DNA of 64,000 nucleotides from PALSA-1004 sp041483135. Its GTDB lineage: Bacteria; Pseudomonadota; Gammaproteobacteria; Burkholderiales; SG8-41. The stretch spans positions 32,251-96,250 of the forward strand of contig JBGPFE010000013.1 of assembly GCA_041483135.1 (NCBI GenBank), given 5' to 3'. Every line of letters starts with the position of its first letter. Positions within the stretch are counted from its first letter, which is position 1. The notes under the pieces are model-generated. The model searched no databases. It had not been told where the DNA came from and was given only the letters and a program-made list of their open reading frames with translations. The position numbers were made by a program, and so were the translations under genes. Positions 42,855-52,558 of the stretch are shown here, piece after piece.

Positions 42855-44225
42855 ATGGCGCTCTCCCCCCTCACGGCCTTGTCCCCTCTCGACGGGCGCT
42901 ACAGCAACAAGGTCGGGCCGCTGCGCAATTTATTCAGCGAGCTCGGGCTGATCCGCTGCCGCGTGCGGGTTGAAATCGAGTGGCTCAAAGCGCTCGCCGC
43001 CGAGCCCGAAATCAAGGAAGTGCCGCCTTTTTCCGCGGCTACGCTCAGGCAGCTCGACTCCATCGTCAAAAAATTCTCCGAAGCCGACGGCGCAGCGGTC
43101 AAAGCCATCGAAGCGCGTACCAACCACGACGTCAAGGCGATCGAGTACTTCCTGAAAGACCGGCTTGCCGGCAATAAGGAAACCGCGAAAGTCGCCGAGT
43201 TCATCCATTTCGCCTGCACGTCGGAAGACATCAACAACCTGTGCCATGCGCTGATGCTGAAAGCAGCGCGCGACGAGGTCATGGTGCCGGCGCTCGACGC
43301 GATCATCAGGCAGCTGACCGCGCTTGCGCACAAGCTCGCCGGCGCCGCGATGCTCGCGCACACGCACGGCCAGCCGGCCTCCCCGACCACGCTCGGCAAG
43401 GAGATCGCTAACGTCGTGTACCGGCTGCGGCGCGCGCGGGGACTCATCTCGGCGGTGAGCATCGCCGGCAAGATCAACGGCGCGGTCGGCAATTACAACG
43501 CGCACCTCGCCGCTTACCCCGACTTCGATTGGGAAAAATTCGCGCGCCGGTTCGTCGAGGATCTCGGGCTCGAATTCAATCCCTACACGATCCAGATCGA
43601 GCCGCACGACGCGCTCGCCGAATTGTTCGACGCGTTTGCGCGCGCGAACACGATACTGATAGACCTTGACCGCGACATCTGGGGCTATATCTCGCTCGGC
43701 TACTTCAGGCAGAAAGCGCAGGCCGGCGAAGTCGGCTCATCGACGATGCCGCACAAGGTCAACCCGATCGACTTCGAGAACTCGGAAGGCAATCTCGGCG
43801 TCGCCAATGCGCTGCTGCGGCACATGAGCGGGAAACTCCCGATTTCGCGCTGGCAGCGCGATCTCACCGACTCGACGGTGCTGCGCAACACGGGCGTTGC
43901 GCTCGGCCACACGCTGCTCGCATACGACTCGTGCCTTAAAGGCCTGGGCAAGCTCGAAGTTGACCGCAAGCGGCTCGCCGAAGACCTCGACGCGAACTGG
44001 GACGTGCTCGCCGAGCCGATCCAGACCGTGATGCGGCGCTACGGCGTTGCCGGCGCTTACGAGAAGCTGAAAAAGCTCACGCGCGGCAAAGGCGGCGTCA
44101 CGCGTCAATCGCTCGCCGCATTCATCAGGACGCTGGCCATTCCCGCCGCAGAAAAGATACGCCTGCTCGCCCTGACGCCGGCGACTTACACCGGCAAAGC
44201 GGCGGGGCTCGCTAAAAAGATATGA
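42855..44225 (+). CDS. purB: Adenylosuccinate lyase
   Basis: Purine-pathway enzyme cleaving SAICAR and adenylosuccinate to release fumarate. The 456-residue protein shows MALSPLTALSPLDGRYSNKV, HFACTSEDINNL, AHTHGQPASPTTLGKE and the signature GSSTMPHKVNP, all typical of the proteobacterial long form. No catabolic link to the cluster upstream is needed; it begins the housekeeping half of the window. Confidence 0.97.
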   Translation: MALSPLTALSPLDGRYSNKVGPLRNLFSELGLIRCRVRVEIEWLKALAAEPEIKEVPPFSAATLRQLDSIVKKFSEADGAAVKAIEARTNHDVKAIEYFLKDRLAGNKETAKVAEFIHFACTSEDINNLCHALMLKAARDEVMVPALDAIIRQLTALAHKLAGAAMLAHTHGQPASPTTLGKEIANVVYRLRRARGLISAVSIAGKINGAVGNYNAHLAAYPDFDWEKFARRFVEDLGLEFNPYTIQIEPHDALAELFDAFARANTILIDLDRDIWGYISLGYFRQKAQAGEVGSSTMPHKVNPIDFENSEGNLGVANALLRHMSGKLPISRWQRDLTDSTVLRNTGVALGHTLLAYDSCLKGLGKLEVDRKRLAEDLDANWDVLAEPIQTVMRRYGVAGAYEKLKKLTRGKGGVTRQSLAAFIRTLAIPAAEKIRLLALTPATYTGKAAGLAKKI

Positions 44226-44265
44226 AGCAGCAGAAGTCCAATCACATCTTGCAAGGGAGGATGCC

Positions 44266-45180
44266 ATGCGCAAAGGAATGACAGCGGGTCTGGTTTTTCT
44301 GGTCGGAATGGCGGGGATTGCTTTCGACACATCCGCGTCGGACGCGGGCAAGCTGCGGGTGATCTCCGAGCAGACGGTCACGGGATTTGCGTTTCCCGAA
44401 TCGGTCGGCTGCGATCCGGGCGGGAAAGCCCTCTACGTAAGCCAGTTCGGAGGCTCTGAGCTCAAGCCTGCGGAAAAGGACGGCAATGGCCGGATCAGCA
44501 AGGTAGCGCTCGATGGCAAGATCCTGGAATCGCGGTTTCTGCCCGACCCCGGCGATGTCCTCAACAAGCCCAAGGGCAACTGGATCAGGGGCAACCGGTT
44601 GTGGGTCACCGACATCGACTCGGTCTGGATTTTCGACATGAAAACGCGTCAAGGCAAAAAGCTGGCGCTGCCCGGAATCGAATTCGCCAACGACCTGGCC
44701 GTCAAGGGCAATGCCCTCTATATCAGCGACAACCGTTCGGACCAGCTTGTGCGCGTCGAGCCGGCCGACTTCCTGAATGCCAAGACCGCTCCGAAGGTCA
44801 CGGTGGTGTTCAAGGGCAAGGGCGTCAACCCGAATGGGGTCTATCCGGCGAAGGACGGTTCGCTGCTGGCCGTGGGGTTCAAGTCCGGCAAGGAGCCCAA
44901 GGGCATCTATTCGATCAGCGCCAAGGGCGAAATCAAGGAGCTCGCGAAGGACATCGGCCTGCTGGACGGCGTGTATGAAATGAAAGACGGCACCATCCTC
45001 GCCACGGACTGGAACTCGGGATCGCTCTTCAGCTGGAGCGCGAAGGACGGCAAACAGACCCTGGCGTCTGGGTTCAAAGGACCGGCCGATTTCTGCGTCA
45101 TTCCCGAAGCCAAGGGATTGCTGGTGGTCGTGCCCGATCTCGTCAAAAGCGAGCTGCGGATGATACGGCTCGCCAGGTAG
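44266..45180 (+). CDS. Secreted six-bladed-propeller-like protein, unknown function
   Basis: A 304-residue protein with a signal peptide (RKGMTAGLVFLVGMAGIAF, cleavage near TSASD), preceded by AAGGGAGG. The mature part has repeated strands with Asn/Asp-Gly turns (FPESVGCDPGGKALYVSQFGG, LAVKGNALYISDNRS, GVNPNGVYPAKDGSLLAVGF) as in SMP-30/gluconolactonase/NHL-like propellers. No catalytic residues assigned. It stands alone after purB. Confidence 0.72.
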   Translation: MRKGMTAGLVFLVGMAGIAFDTSASDAGKLRVISEQTVTGFAFPESVGCDPGGKALYVSQFGGSELKPAEKDGNGRISKVALDGKILESRFLPDPGDVLNKPKGNWIRGNRLWVTDIDSVWIFDMKTRQGKKLALPGIEFANDLAVKGNALYISDNRSDQLVRVEPADFLNAKTAPKVTVVFKGKGVNPNGVYPAKDGSLLAVGFKSGKEPKGIYSISAKGEIKELAKDIGLLDGVYEMKDGTILATDWNSGSLFSWSAKDGKQTLASGFKGPADFCVIPEAKGLLVVVPDLVKSELRMIRLAR

Positions 45181-45236
45181 CGCACGCCGCTTCAGCGCGC
45201 AGCTTCATTACGAGCCAAGCATTACTTCCATAACCG

Positions 45237-45884
45237 CTATGGCTGGGCTTTGCCGGTCTTCTGGCGGATGAACCCGACGATGCCCGGCATGATCGACAGC
45301 ACGATGATGCCGAGGATGAACAGCGTGAGATTCTGCTTGACGACCGGAATATTGCCGAAGTAGTAGCCTCCGAACACGAAAAATCCGATCCAGAACACGC
45401 TGCCTGAAAAGCTGTAGAACAAATACCTCGGATAAGCCATGCGCCCGATGCCGGCGACGAACGGCGCGAAGGTGCGGATGATCGGGAGGAAGCGCGCGAA
45501 GATCACGGTCTTGCCGCCGTGCTTTTCGTAAAAGCGGTGCGTGCGCCCGAGATGCTTCGGATTGAGCCAGCGCGACGCTTCGCGCTTGAACACACGCGGG
45601 CCGACGAAGCGCCCGATCCAGTAATTGGTGTTGTCGCCGCCGAACGCGGCGAGCACCAGCAGCGCAAACAGTCCGTGCACGTACATCGCGCCGGTAGCCG
45701 CCAGAGTGCCGGCTACGAACAGCAGCGAGTCGCCGGGCAGGAACGGCGCCACCACCAGACCGGTTTCGCAGAAAATGATCAGAAACAGGATCAGGTAGAC
45801 CCAGACCCCGTAGTTCCCGACCAGCCACTTGAGGTGCTGGTCAAGATTGAGGACGATGTCGAAGAACTGCGCGAGCAATTCCAC
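45237..45884 (-). CDS. DedA family inner-membrane protein
   Basis: A 215-residue DedA/VTT-domain protein, a family involved in phospholipid (undecaprenyl phosphate or phosphatidylethanolamine) flipping and membrane homeostasis. Conserved blocks are FCETGLVVAPFLPGDSLLF, GDNTNYWIGRFVGP and FARFLPIIRTFAPFVAGIGRM. It is on the minus strand after secF, separated by dispersed repeats. Confidence 0.93.
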   Translation of the reverse strand: MELLAQFFDIVLNLDQHLKWLVGNYGVWVYLILFLIIFCETGLVVAPFLPGDSLLFVAGTLAATGAMYVHGLFALLVLAAFGGDNTNYWIGRFVGPRVFKREASRWLNPKHLGRTHRFYEKHGGKTVIFARFLPIIRTFAPFVAGIGRMAYPRYLFYSFSGSVFWIGFFVFGGYYFGNIPVVKQNLTLFILGIIVLSIMPGIVGFIRQKTGKAQP

Positions 45885-45908
45885 CGGCGCGCTTGGAAGC
45901 TACCTTGA

Positions 45909-46083
45909 AACCGATGGAACCGCAGATGAACGCAGACGAACGCAGATGGAAAATCCCTCTTTCCCCATCCCTCCCCTGATGCAGGGAAAGGTTGAAACGG
46001 AGTTAAAACTCCGTGATCTCTGTGCGCTCTGTGGCTTATTCTTGTTTTTCATCGGCGTCATTCGGCGTTTATCGGCGGTTTCC
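45909..46083. repeat. Cluster of dispersed intergenic motifs
   Basis: Between DedA and secF lie AACGCAGA(C/T)GAACGCAGATGG units (45922-45950), a CTCTGTG-type unit (46009-46036) and ATCGG-type units GTTTATCGGCGGTT (46047-46080). The same motifs recur near 51004-51187 and 55651-55703. Confidence 0.75.
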
Positions 46084-46091
46084 TGCCGTTG

Positions 46092-47027
46092 CTAAATGGG
46101 TGCGCCGATATTGGTGGTTTTCTTCTCGGGCTTGACCAAATCCTCGCGCGACACGCGCAGCCACATTACGATCGGGCTCGCGACCAGCACCGACGAATAG
46201 ATGCCGAAACAGATGCCGATGGTGAGCGCGAGCGCGAAATAATGCAGCGTCTCGCCGCCGAAGACCAGCATCGAGGTCACCATCAGCTGCGTGCAACCGT
46301 GGGTGATGATAGTGCGCGACATGGTGCGGGTGATCGCGTTGTCGATGACGGTCGTGACGGTGGCTTTCCGCATCTTGCGGAAATTCTCGCGGATCCGGTC
46401 GAACACCACCACCGATTCGTTGACCGAGTAACCGAGAATGGCGAGCACCGCGGCGAGCACGGTCAATGAAAACTCCCATTGGAAGATCGAGAAGAAACCG
46501 AGAATGATGACGACGTCGTGCAGGTTGGCGATGATGGCGGCCACGCCGAACTTCCACTCGAATCTGAGCGCGAGGTAAGCGACGATGCCGAGCGAGACGA
46601 ACAAAAGCGCCAACCCGCCGTTTTCGATCAGCTCGCGGCCGACCTGCGGACCGACGAACTCGACGCGCCGGATTTCAACCGTGCCGTCGTCCTTGCGCAA
46701 CTCGACGTGCACCAACTCCGAAAGCTTGGCGCTGGTGAGTCCCGGCTTGACCGGCAGGCGGATCAGCACGTCGCGCGAAGTGCCGAAATTCTGCACCGCC
46801 GCGTCCGCAAAGCCGAGCTTCCCCATCGTATCGCGGATCTTGTTGATGTCGGGCGCCTGCGCATAATGCACTTCCATCACCGTGCCGCCGGTGAAATCGA
46901 CGCCGAAATTGAGGCCCTTGGTCGCGAGCGACGCCACCGCGACCAGGAACGTGATGACCGAGATCACGTTGAAGATCAGCGCATAGCGCATGAACGGGAT
47001 GTCGGTTTTTATTCTGAAGAATTCCAT
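46092..47027 (-). CDS. secF: Protein translocase subunit SecF
   Basis: A 311-residue RND-type membrane protein that with SecD uses the proton gradient to complete preprotein export. It has six helices, the large first periplasmic loop, VDFTGGTVMEVHYAQ near the N-terminus and the YSVNESVVVFDRIREN block in the fourth helix region. It is 44 bases downstream of secD. Confidence 0.97.
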   Translation of the reverse strand: MEFFRIKTDIPFMRYALIFNVISVITFLVAVASLATKGLNFGVDFTGGTVMEVHYAQAPDINKIRDTMGKLGFADAAVQNFGTSRDVLIRLPVKPGLTSAKLSELVHVELRKDDGTVEIRRVEFVGPQVGRELIENGGLALLFVSLGIVAYLALRFEWKFGVAAIIANLHDVVIILGFFSIFQWEFSLTVLAAVLAILGYSVNESVVVFDRIRENFRKMRKATVTTVIDNAITRTMSRTIITHGCTQLMVTSMLVFGGETLHYFALALTIGICFGIYSSVLVASPIVMWLRVSREDLVKPEKKTTNIGAPI

Positions 47028-47071
47028 TAGTGCTCCTGACGTCGCGAGTAAAAGGCTTACCCTTCACTCAT

Positions 47072-48973
47072 TCACGCCTTCACTCCTTCACGTTTTTCGG
47101 CTCCCGGCTTCCATACCTGGCCGATCGAAACACGGTCGAGCCGGCGCCGGCTGCCGTAGTACAGATTGACGATGCTGCGCGATACCATCACCGCGCTGAA
47201 AAGCGAGGTCAGGATGCCGAGACACAGCACCACCGCGAAACCCTTGACCGGGCCCGTGCCGAACGCGAACAGCGCAAGACCGGCGATCAGCGTCGTAACG
47301 TTGGAGTCCAGAATGGTGCCCCACGCGCGGTCGTAGCCGGCGTAAATCGCGGCCTGCGGCGTGTTGCCGTTCCTGAGTTCCTCGCGGATGCGCTCGTTGA
47401 TCAGCACGTTGGCGTCGATCGCCATGCCGACCGTAAGCGCGATGCCTGCCACCCCGGGCAGCGTCAGCGTCGCCTGCAGCATCGACAGCAGCGAAATCAG
47501 GAACAAAACGTTTACCGCCAGCGAAACGATCGAAATGACGCCGAACATCAAGTAGTAGGCGAGCATGAACAGCGTGATCGCGGTGAAGCCGATCCACGTC
47601 GAGTGAAAGCCGATCTTGATGTTGTCGGCGCCGAGGCTGGGACCGACGGTGCGCTCCTCGATGATTTCCATCGGCGCCGCGAGCGAGCCGGCGCGCAGCA
47701 GCAGCGCCAGGTCGTTGGCTTCGCGCGTGGACATGCGCCCCGAAATCTGGAAGCGGCCGCCGAGCTCGGACTGGATCACCGGGGCCGTGACTACTTCGGG
47801 CTTGCCTTTCTCGATCAGCAGGATCGCCATGCGCCGCTTGACCGCCTCGCGCGTGACGTCGCGCATGATGCGCGCGCCCTGGCCGTCGAGCTCGATGCTG
47901 ACGATTGGTTCCTGGTTCTGCTGGTCGAAACTCGGTGCGGCATTGGTGAGCCGCTCGCCGGTGATTATCACGTTTTTGGACAGCAATAACGGCTCGCTCC
48001 TGCCGCTGCGGCGCTCGATGTGAAGCTCGGTGCCGAACGGGACATTACCCTTCATCGCGGCATCGATTTTCTGCGGGTCGTAGTCGCGGCCGCCCGAATC
48101 GGTCAATTGCGCATCCACCAGCCGCAGCTCGAGACTCGCGGTGCGGCCGAGGATGTCCTTGGCGCGCGCCGTGTCCTGCACACCCGGCAGTTGCACGACG
48201 ATGCGGTCGGCGCCCTGCTGCTGGATGATCGGCTCGGCGACGCCGAGCTCGTTGACGCGGTTCCTGAGCGTCGTGATGTTCTGCTGCAGCGCGAGGTCCC
48301 GGGTGCGCACCTGCTCCTGCGGCTTGAGCGCCACGGTGAGGCGAAACTCCCCGGCCTGCTCCTGCTCGTTGAGCGCAAGATCGGGCATGTTGCTCTCGAT
48401 TTCCTTGAGCGCCTTGTCGCGGCCGTCTTTGTCGCGGAACTTGATCAGCAGCATCTCGCCTTCGCGCGTGACGCCGCTGTAAGGTATGCGCTTGTCGCGC
48501 AACAGGCCGCGAATGTTGCCGCCGATGCCGTCGAGCTTCTTCGTGAGCGCCGACGGCATGTCGATCTGCAGCAGGAAATGCACGCCGCCGCGCAGATCGA
48601 GGCCGAGGTACATCGGCAGCGCGCCGATCGCCGTCAGCCAGCGCGGGCTGCGCGACAGCAGGTTCAGCGCCACGACGTAATCTTCGCCGAGCTGCGCCTG
48701 CACCAGATCCTTGGCCTTCAGCTGGGTGTCGGTATCGGCGAAACGCACCTTGAGGCTCGCCGGGTCGAGGAAGATGCCGTCGGCTGCGACATTGCCGTTC
48801 TTCAATGTCTGCTCGACGCGGTTCATCAGCTCGGTGTCGACTTTCTGCGTGGCTTTCGCCGACGAAACCTGGATCGCCGGCACCTCGCCGTAAAAATTCG
48901 GCAGCGTGTATAAAATGGCGATCAGCAGCGTGAAGCCGATGAGCAGGTATCTCCAGAGGGGGTAGCGATTCAT
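47072..48973 (-). CDS. secD: Protein translocase subunit SecD
   Basis: A 633-residue partner of SecF. Visible features: a single N-terminal helix (YPLWRYLLIGFTLLIAIL), the LGLDLRGGVHFLLQIDM signature, a large periplasmic P1 head and a C-terminal five-helix bundle with MAIDANVLINERIREEL. It lies downstream of yajC with a microsatellite-filled gap. Confidence 0.97.
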   Translation of the reverse strand: MNRYPLWRYLLIGFTLLIAILYTLPNFYGEVPAIQVSSAKATQKVDTELMNRVEQTLKNGNVAADGIFLDPASLKVRFADTDTQLKAKDLVQAQLGEDYVVALNLLSRSPRWLTAIGALPMYLGLDLRGGVHFLLQIDMPSALTKKLDGIGGNIRGLLRDKRIPYSGVTREGEMLLIKFRDKDGRDKALKEIESNMPDLALNEQEQAGEFRLTVALKPQEQVRTRDLALQQNITTLRNRVNELGVAEPIIQQQGADRIVVQLPGVQDTARAKDILGRTASLELRLVDAQLTDSGGRDYDPQKIDAAMKGNVPFGTELHIERRSGRSEPLLLSKNVIITGERLTNAAPSFDQQNQEPIVSIELDGQGARIMRDVTREAVKRRMAILLIEKGKPEVVTAPVIQSELGGRFQISGRMSTREANDLALLLRAGSLAAPMEIIEERTVGPSLGADNIKIGFHSTWIGFTAITLFMLAYYLMFGVISIVSLAVNVLFLISLLSMLQATLTLPGVAGIALTVGMAIDANVLINERIREELRNGNTPQAAIYAGYDRAWGTILDSNVTTLIAGLALFAFGTGPVKGFAVVLCLGILTSLFSAVMVSRSIVNLYYGSRRRLDRVSIGQVWKPGAEKREGVKA

Positions 48974-48975
48974 TG

Positions 48976-49072
48976 GCTAGCGCGTAATGGGTGATGAGGG
49001 ATGGGCGATGAGCAAAACCCTCGTGACCGCATTTTTCTCATTACTCATTACTCATTACCCATCACTCGATGT
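48976..49072. repeat. Heptanucleotide microsatellite between yajC and secD
   Basis: GTAATGGGTGATGAGGGATGGG (left) and TCATTACTCATTACTCATTA-type units (right) are reverse-complement variants of a seven-base unit ATTACTC/GAGTAAT, making an imperfect inverted repeat around the gap. Confidence 0.8.
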
Positions 49073-49385
49073 TCTTGATGGTGCCCTTGGGCAGCAGCAG
49101 TTGCACCGATGCCCGCTGCACCCGGATTTCGACGTTGTCGGCGATCTGCAGCGTAATGTAATTGTCGTTGATCTTGCTGATCCTGCCGACCACGCCGCCG
49201 GCGGCCACCACTTCGTCGCCCTTCTGCAGCGCGTCGACCATCGCCTTGTGTTCCTTGGCGCGCTTCATCTGTGGCCGGATCATGATGAAGTACAGCAGAA
49301 CGAACATCAGGACGATCGGCAGCATCGACATGAGGTCGGCGCCGCCGGGCACGCCTGCTTGCGCCCAGGCTTCGTTGATTAACAC
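49062..49385 (-). CDS. yajC: Sec translocon accessory subunit YajC
   Basis: A 107-residue single-pass membrane protein. Its helix (LPIVLMFVLLYFIMIRPQMKRAKEHK) is followed by the conserved cytosolic LQKGDEVVAAGGVVGRISKI domain. Normal length. Order tgt, yajC, secD, secF is conserved in Proteobacteria. Confidence 0.96.
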   Translation of the reverse strand: MLINEAWAQAGVPGGADLMSMLPIVLMFVLLYFIMIRPQMKRAKEHKAMVDALQKGDEVVAAGGVVGRISKINDNYITLQIADNVEIRVQRASVQLLLPKGTIKNIE

Positions 49386-49456
49386 GGGAATTTCTCCTCG
49401 ATCAGCGGCTTGCGCAGCCGGCGGTGCAGGCTGCGCGCCTTAAAAAGGTGCGTATT

Positions 49457-50560
49457 CTAGCACGATGCACGCAAGTCCCTAAATTCACCGACAAAATCGG
49501 CCAGCCGCCCACGCCCGATCGCCGCGCGCAGACCACGCATCAGTTCCAGAAAATAATGGAGGTTGTGCCAGGTGTTGAGCTGAGCGCCGAGGATTTCGTT
49601 GACCTTTTGCAGGTGATGCAGATAGGCGCGGCTGAAGTTGCGGCAGGTGTAGCAGCCGCACGCATCGTCGAGCGGGCGGATATCGTCACGATACGGCGCG
49701 TTCCTCAACTTGAGCGTGCCGTGGCGCGTGTATATCCAGCCGTTGCGCGCGTTACGCGTCGGCAGCACGCAGTCGAACATGTCGATGCCGGCCGCGACCG
49801 CTTCGACGATGTCCTCCGGCGTGCCGACGCCCATCAGATAGCGTGGCTTGCCAGCCGGCAATCGCGGCGCCGTGTGAATCAGGATGCGCCGCATTTCGCG
49901 CTTCGGCTCGCCGACCGACAGCCCGCCGATCGCGTAACCGTCGCAGCCGATGTCGATCAAGCCGGCGAGCGACCGGTCACGCAGGTCCTCATGCATCCCT
50001 CCCTGCACGATCCCGAACAATGCATTGCCGTTGTCGCCATGTGCGCGCTTCGAGCGCTCAGCCCAACGCAAGCTGAGTTCCATCGAATCTCTGGCCTGGC
50101 CGGCATCGGCCGGATACGGCGTGCATTCGTCGAACACCATCACGATGTCGGCATTGAGCACGCGCTGGATGCGCATCGACTCTTCGGGCGTGAGGAAACA
50201 CGGATCGCCGTTGACCGGCGACCGGAATTTGACGCCCTCTTCGCTGATCCTGCGCAGCTTGCCGAGACTGAATACCTGATAGCCGCCGGAATCGGTGAGG
50301 ATGGGCCCGTCCCAGCCCATGAAGCGGTGCAGCCCGCCGTGCGCGGCTATTACCTCGAGCCCGGGCCGCAGCCACAGGTGAAACGCGTTGCCGAGCACGA
50401 TCTGCACGCCGATCTCTTTCAGCTCGGCCGGGCTCATCGCCTTAACCGTGCCGTAAGTGCCGACCGGCATGAACGCGGGTGTATCGACCGCGCCGTGCGC
50501 GAGCGTGAGCGTGCCGCACCGGGCTGCGCCATCGGTCGCCGTGACTTTGAAATCGATCAC
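49457..50560 (-). CDS. tgt: Queuine tRNA-ribosyltransferase
   Basis: Exchanges G34 for preQ1 in tRNAs with GUN anticodons. The 367-residue protein has the nucleophile region PILTDSGGYQVFSLGKL, the GGLSVGEPKREM substrate loop and the zinc site CGCYTCRNFSRAYLHHL. GTG 50560 is chosen because it overlaps the thioesterase stop (GTGA) and gives the normal N-terminus. It works downstream of queuosine precursor supply; QueA, the next enzyme, is encoded 600 bases upstream. Confidence 0.97.
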   Translation of the reverse strand: MIDFKVTATDGAARCGTLTLAHGAVDTPAFMPVGTYGTVKAMSPAELKEIGVQIVLGNAFHLWLRPGLEVIAAHGGLHRFMGWDGPILTDSGGYQVFSLGKLRRISEEGVKFRSPVNGDPCFLTPEESMRIQRVLNADIVMVFDECTPYPADAGQARDSMELSLRWAERSKRAHGDNGNALFGIVQGGMHEDLRDRSLAGLIDIGCDGYAIGGLSVGEPKREMRRILIHTAPRLPAGKPRYLMGVGTPEDIVEAVAAGIDMFDCVLPTRNARNGWIYTRHGTLKLRNAPYRDDIRPLDDACGCYTCRNFSRAYLHHLQKVNEILGAQLNTWHNLHYFLELMRGLRAAIGRGRLADFVGEFRDLRASC

Positions 50561-50988
50561 TGACGCAGCTTTTCCAATGCGCGCCGCATGTCGTCCGGCA
50601 TAGTCACCGGCCGGTGGGTGGCGCGGTCGCAGCAGACGTGAATGAAATGTCCCTGTGCTGCGGCGGCGGCCTCGTCGTTGCGGAAGATGCCGATTTCGAA
50701 GCGCACGCTGCTTTTGCCGAGGTGCGCAACGCGCAGGCCGCAATGGACGATGTCCGGAAACGAAATCGCGCTGAAGTACTGGCAGCCGGTCTCCACCACC
50801 AGGCAGATCGGGCCCTCGTCCATTCTCAGCACGCCCTCTCGCAACATGTATTCGTTGACCACCGTGTCGAACCACGAGTAGTAGACGACGTTGTTGATGT
50901 GGCTGTAGACGTCGTTGTCCATCCAGCGCGTGGTGATGGTCAGGAAATGCGGGTATCGGTCTCGAGTCTCGAGTTTTGGTTTGCTCAT
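50557..50988 (-). CDS. Hot-dog-fold acyl-CoA thioesterase (4HBT family)
   Basis: A 143-residue YbgC-like thioesterase, with the N-terminal active-site block TRWMDNDVYSHINNVVYYSWFDT and a typical hot-dog strand pattern. It is inserted between queA and tgt. The first residues (SKPKLETRDRYP) are encoded by CTCGAGA-type heptads resembling the intergenic microsatellites, so the true start may be internal or the repeat has been recruited. Confidence 0.88.
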   Translation of the reverse strand: MSKPKLETRDRYPHFLTITTRWMDNDVYSHINNVVYYSWFDTVVNEYMLREGVLRMDEGPICLVVETGCQYFSAISFPDIVHCGLRVAHLGKSSVRFEIGIFRNDEAAAAAQGHFIHVCCDRATHRPVTMPDDMRRALEKLRQ

Positions 50989-51003
50989 TTCTCTACATCC
51001 ATG

Positions 51004-51184
51004 AATCCGCCGATGCACGCCGATCAACGCCGATGAAACAAGGACACTTCTCTACATAAATCATGGAGAAAGGCAAAAAATAGAAAAAGATGGCATCTTG
51101 ATCTTTTCTCTGTGAACTCTGTGTTCTCTGTGGCTAACGCTTTGGAATTTGATCTTATCCGTGTTCATCGGCGTTTATCGGCGG
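51004..51184. repeat. Intergenic motif cluster between queA and the thioesterase
   Basis: Contains CCGCCGATGCACGCCGATCA-type units (51008-51037), the CTCTGTG cluster (51106-51136) and the reverse-complement GTTCATCGGCGTTTATCGGC units (51161-51184). The last of these runs into the queA stop codon. Confidence 0.8.
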
Positions 51185-52213
51185 TTACCCTTGCCTTTCA
51201 ATCAGCATCGCGTCGCCGTAGCTGAAGAAGCGGTAACGTTGTTCGACCGCGTGGCGATAGGCGTGGCGGATATTATCCATGCCCGCGAACGCCGAGACCA
51301 GCATCAGCAGCGTCGAGCGCGACAGGTGAAAGTTGGTGATCAGCCGGTCGACGACGCGAAACCGGTAGCCCGGCACGATGAACAACCGCGTCTCGGCGCT
51401 GCCGGCACGCAGCTCTTCTGTAGCCGCGGCCGATTCGAGCGCGCGCAGACTGGTGGTGCCGACCGCGATCACGCTGCGGCCTGCCGCATGCGCGGCGTGG
51501 ATCGTGTCGATAGTCGCCTGCGGCAATGAATACCACTCGCCATGCATCCGGTGTTCGGCCAGGTTCTCGACGCGCACCGGCTGGAACGTGCCGGCGCCGA
51601 CGTGCAGCGTGAGCCACGCCAGCGTGACGCCGCGCGCCTTGAGCGCGGCAAGCAGCGCATCGTCGAAATGCAGCCCTGCGGTCGGCGCGGCGACTGCGCC
51701 GGGCACTTGCGCATAAACGGTTTGATAGCGCGCAGCGTCGCCCGCATCGGGCTCATGTGTAATGTAAGGCGGCAGGGGCACGCTGCCCGCGCGCTCGAGC
51801 AGCGCGAAGACATCGGTGCAGTCCATGAAACGCAGCTCGAAGAATTCTCCCGCACGCCCGAGAACTTCGGCGGTTGCGCCATGCGCAAGCAGCAACCGCG
51901 TGCCTGCGCGCGGACTTTTGCTCGCGCGCACCTGCGCGAGCACCCGTTCGTGATCGAGGACGCGCTCGACCAGCACCTCGATCTGTCCGCCGCTATCCTT
52001 GCGGCCGGCGAGCCGCGCCTTGATCACACGCGTATCGTTCATCACCAGCACGTCGCCGGAATTGACGAGAGCAGGCAAATCGCGAAACCGGCGGTCGCGG
52101 AGTTCGCCGCGCCTGCCGTCGAGATGCAGCAGGCGGCTTGCGCCGCGCTCGGCGGCAGGATGCTGCGCAATCAACTCACGCGGCAGTTCGTAATCGAAAT
52201 CGGAAAGTTTCAC
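51185..52213 (-). CDS. queA: S-adenosylmethionine:tRNA ribosyltransferase-isomerase
   Basis: Builds epoxyqueuosine on tRNA with the ribose of SAM. The 342-residue protein starts MKLSDFDYELPRELIAQ, contains LVMNDTRVIKARL, GATAEVLGR, PTAGLHFDDAL and THVGAGTF-like LHVGAGTFQPV motifs, and ends with FFSYGDAMLI. Normal length. It opens the minus-strand run to secF. Confidence 0.97.
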   Translation of the reverse strand: MKLSDFDYELPRELIAQHPAAERGASRLLHLDGRRGELRDRRFRDLPALVNSGDVLVMNDTRVIKARLAGRKDSGGQIEVLVERVLDHERVLAQVRASKSPRAGTRLLLAHGATAEVLGRAGEFFELRFMDCTDVFALLERAGSVPLPPYITHEPDAGDAARYQTVYAQVPGAVAAPTAGLHFDDALLAALKARGVTLAWLTLHVGAGTFQPVRVENLAEHRMHGEWYSLPQATIDTIHAAHAAGRSVIAVGTTSLRALESAAATEELRAGSAETRLFIVPGYRFRVVDRLITNFHLSRSTLLMLVSAFAGMDNIRHAYRHAVEQRYRFFSYGDAMLIERQG

Positions 52214-52275
52214 CGCGCCGATTATACTGGCCCGGTTGCCCGGGGTTGGGCGTTACGCGATAATGCGCGCTCCCT

Positions 52276-52362
52276 GCCGGGATGGCGGAACTGGTAGACG
52301 CACGGGACTCAAAATCCCGCGGTAGCAATACCGTGCGAGTTCGATTCTCGCTCTCGGCACCA
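52276..52362 (+). tRNA. tRNA-Leu (anticodon CAA)
   Basis: An 87-nt type II tRNA with a 7-bp acceptor stem (GCCGGGA / TCTCGGC, one G-T pair), TGGTAGACGCA D-loop, anticodon loop CTCAAAA (CAA), long variable arm (GGTAGCAATACC), TTCGATT T-loop and encoded ACCA. Divergent from queA. Confidence 0.96.
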
Positions 52363-52558
52363 AAGATTCAGTTGCGAGTTTAAAGTTCAAAGTTTCGAGT
52401 TAGTTATTTACCGCTGGCACGCTCCCGTACCGCGGACCCCCGCTGGGTCGGTCCGTGTAAAGCGGTGGCTTCCTTGATTCATGTCATAAAGCCGGATGCA
52501 TCCAGGCGCCATAATTCAAACGGTATTCTGCCGAACCGCCATGAGAAGGAACACAAAA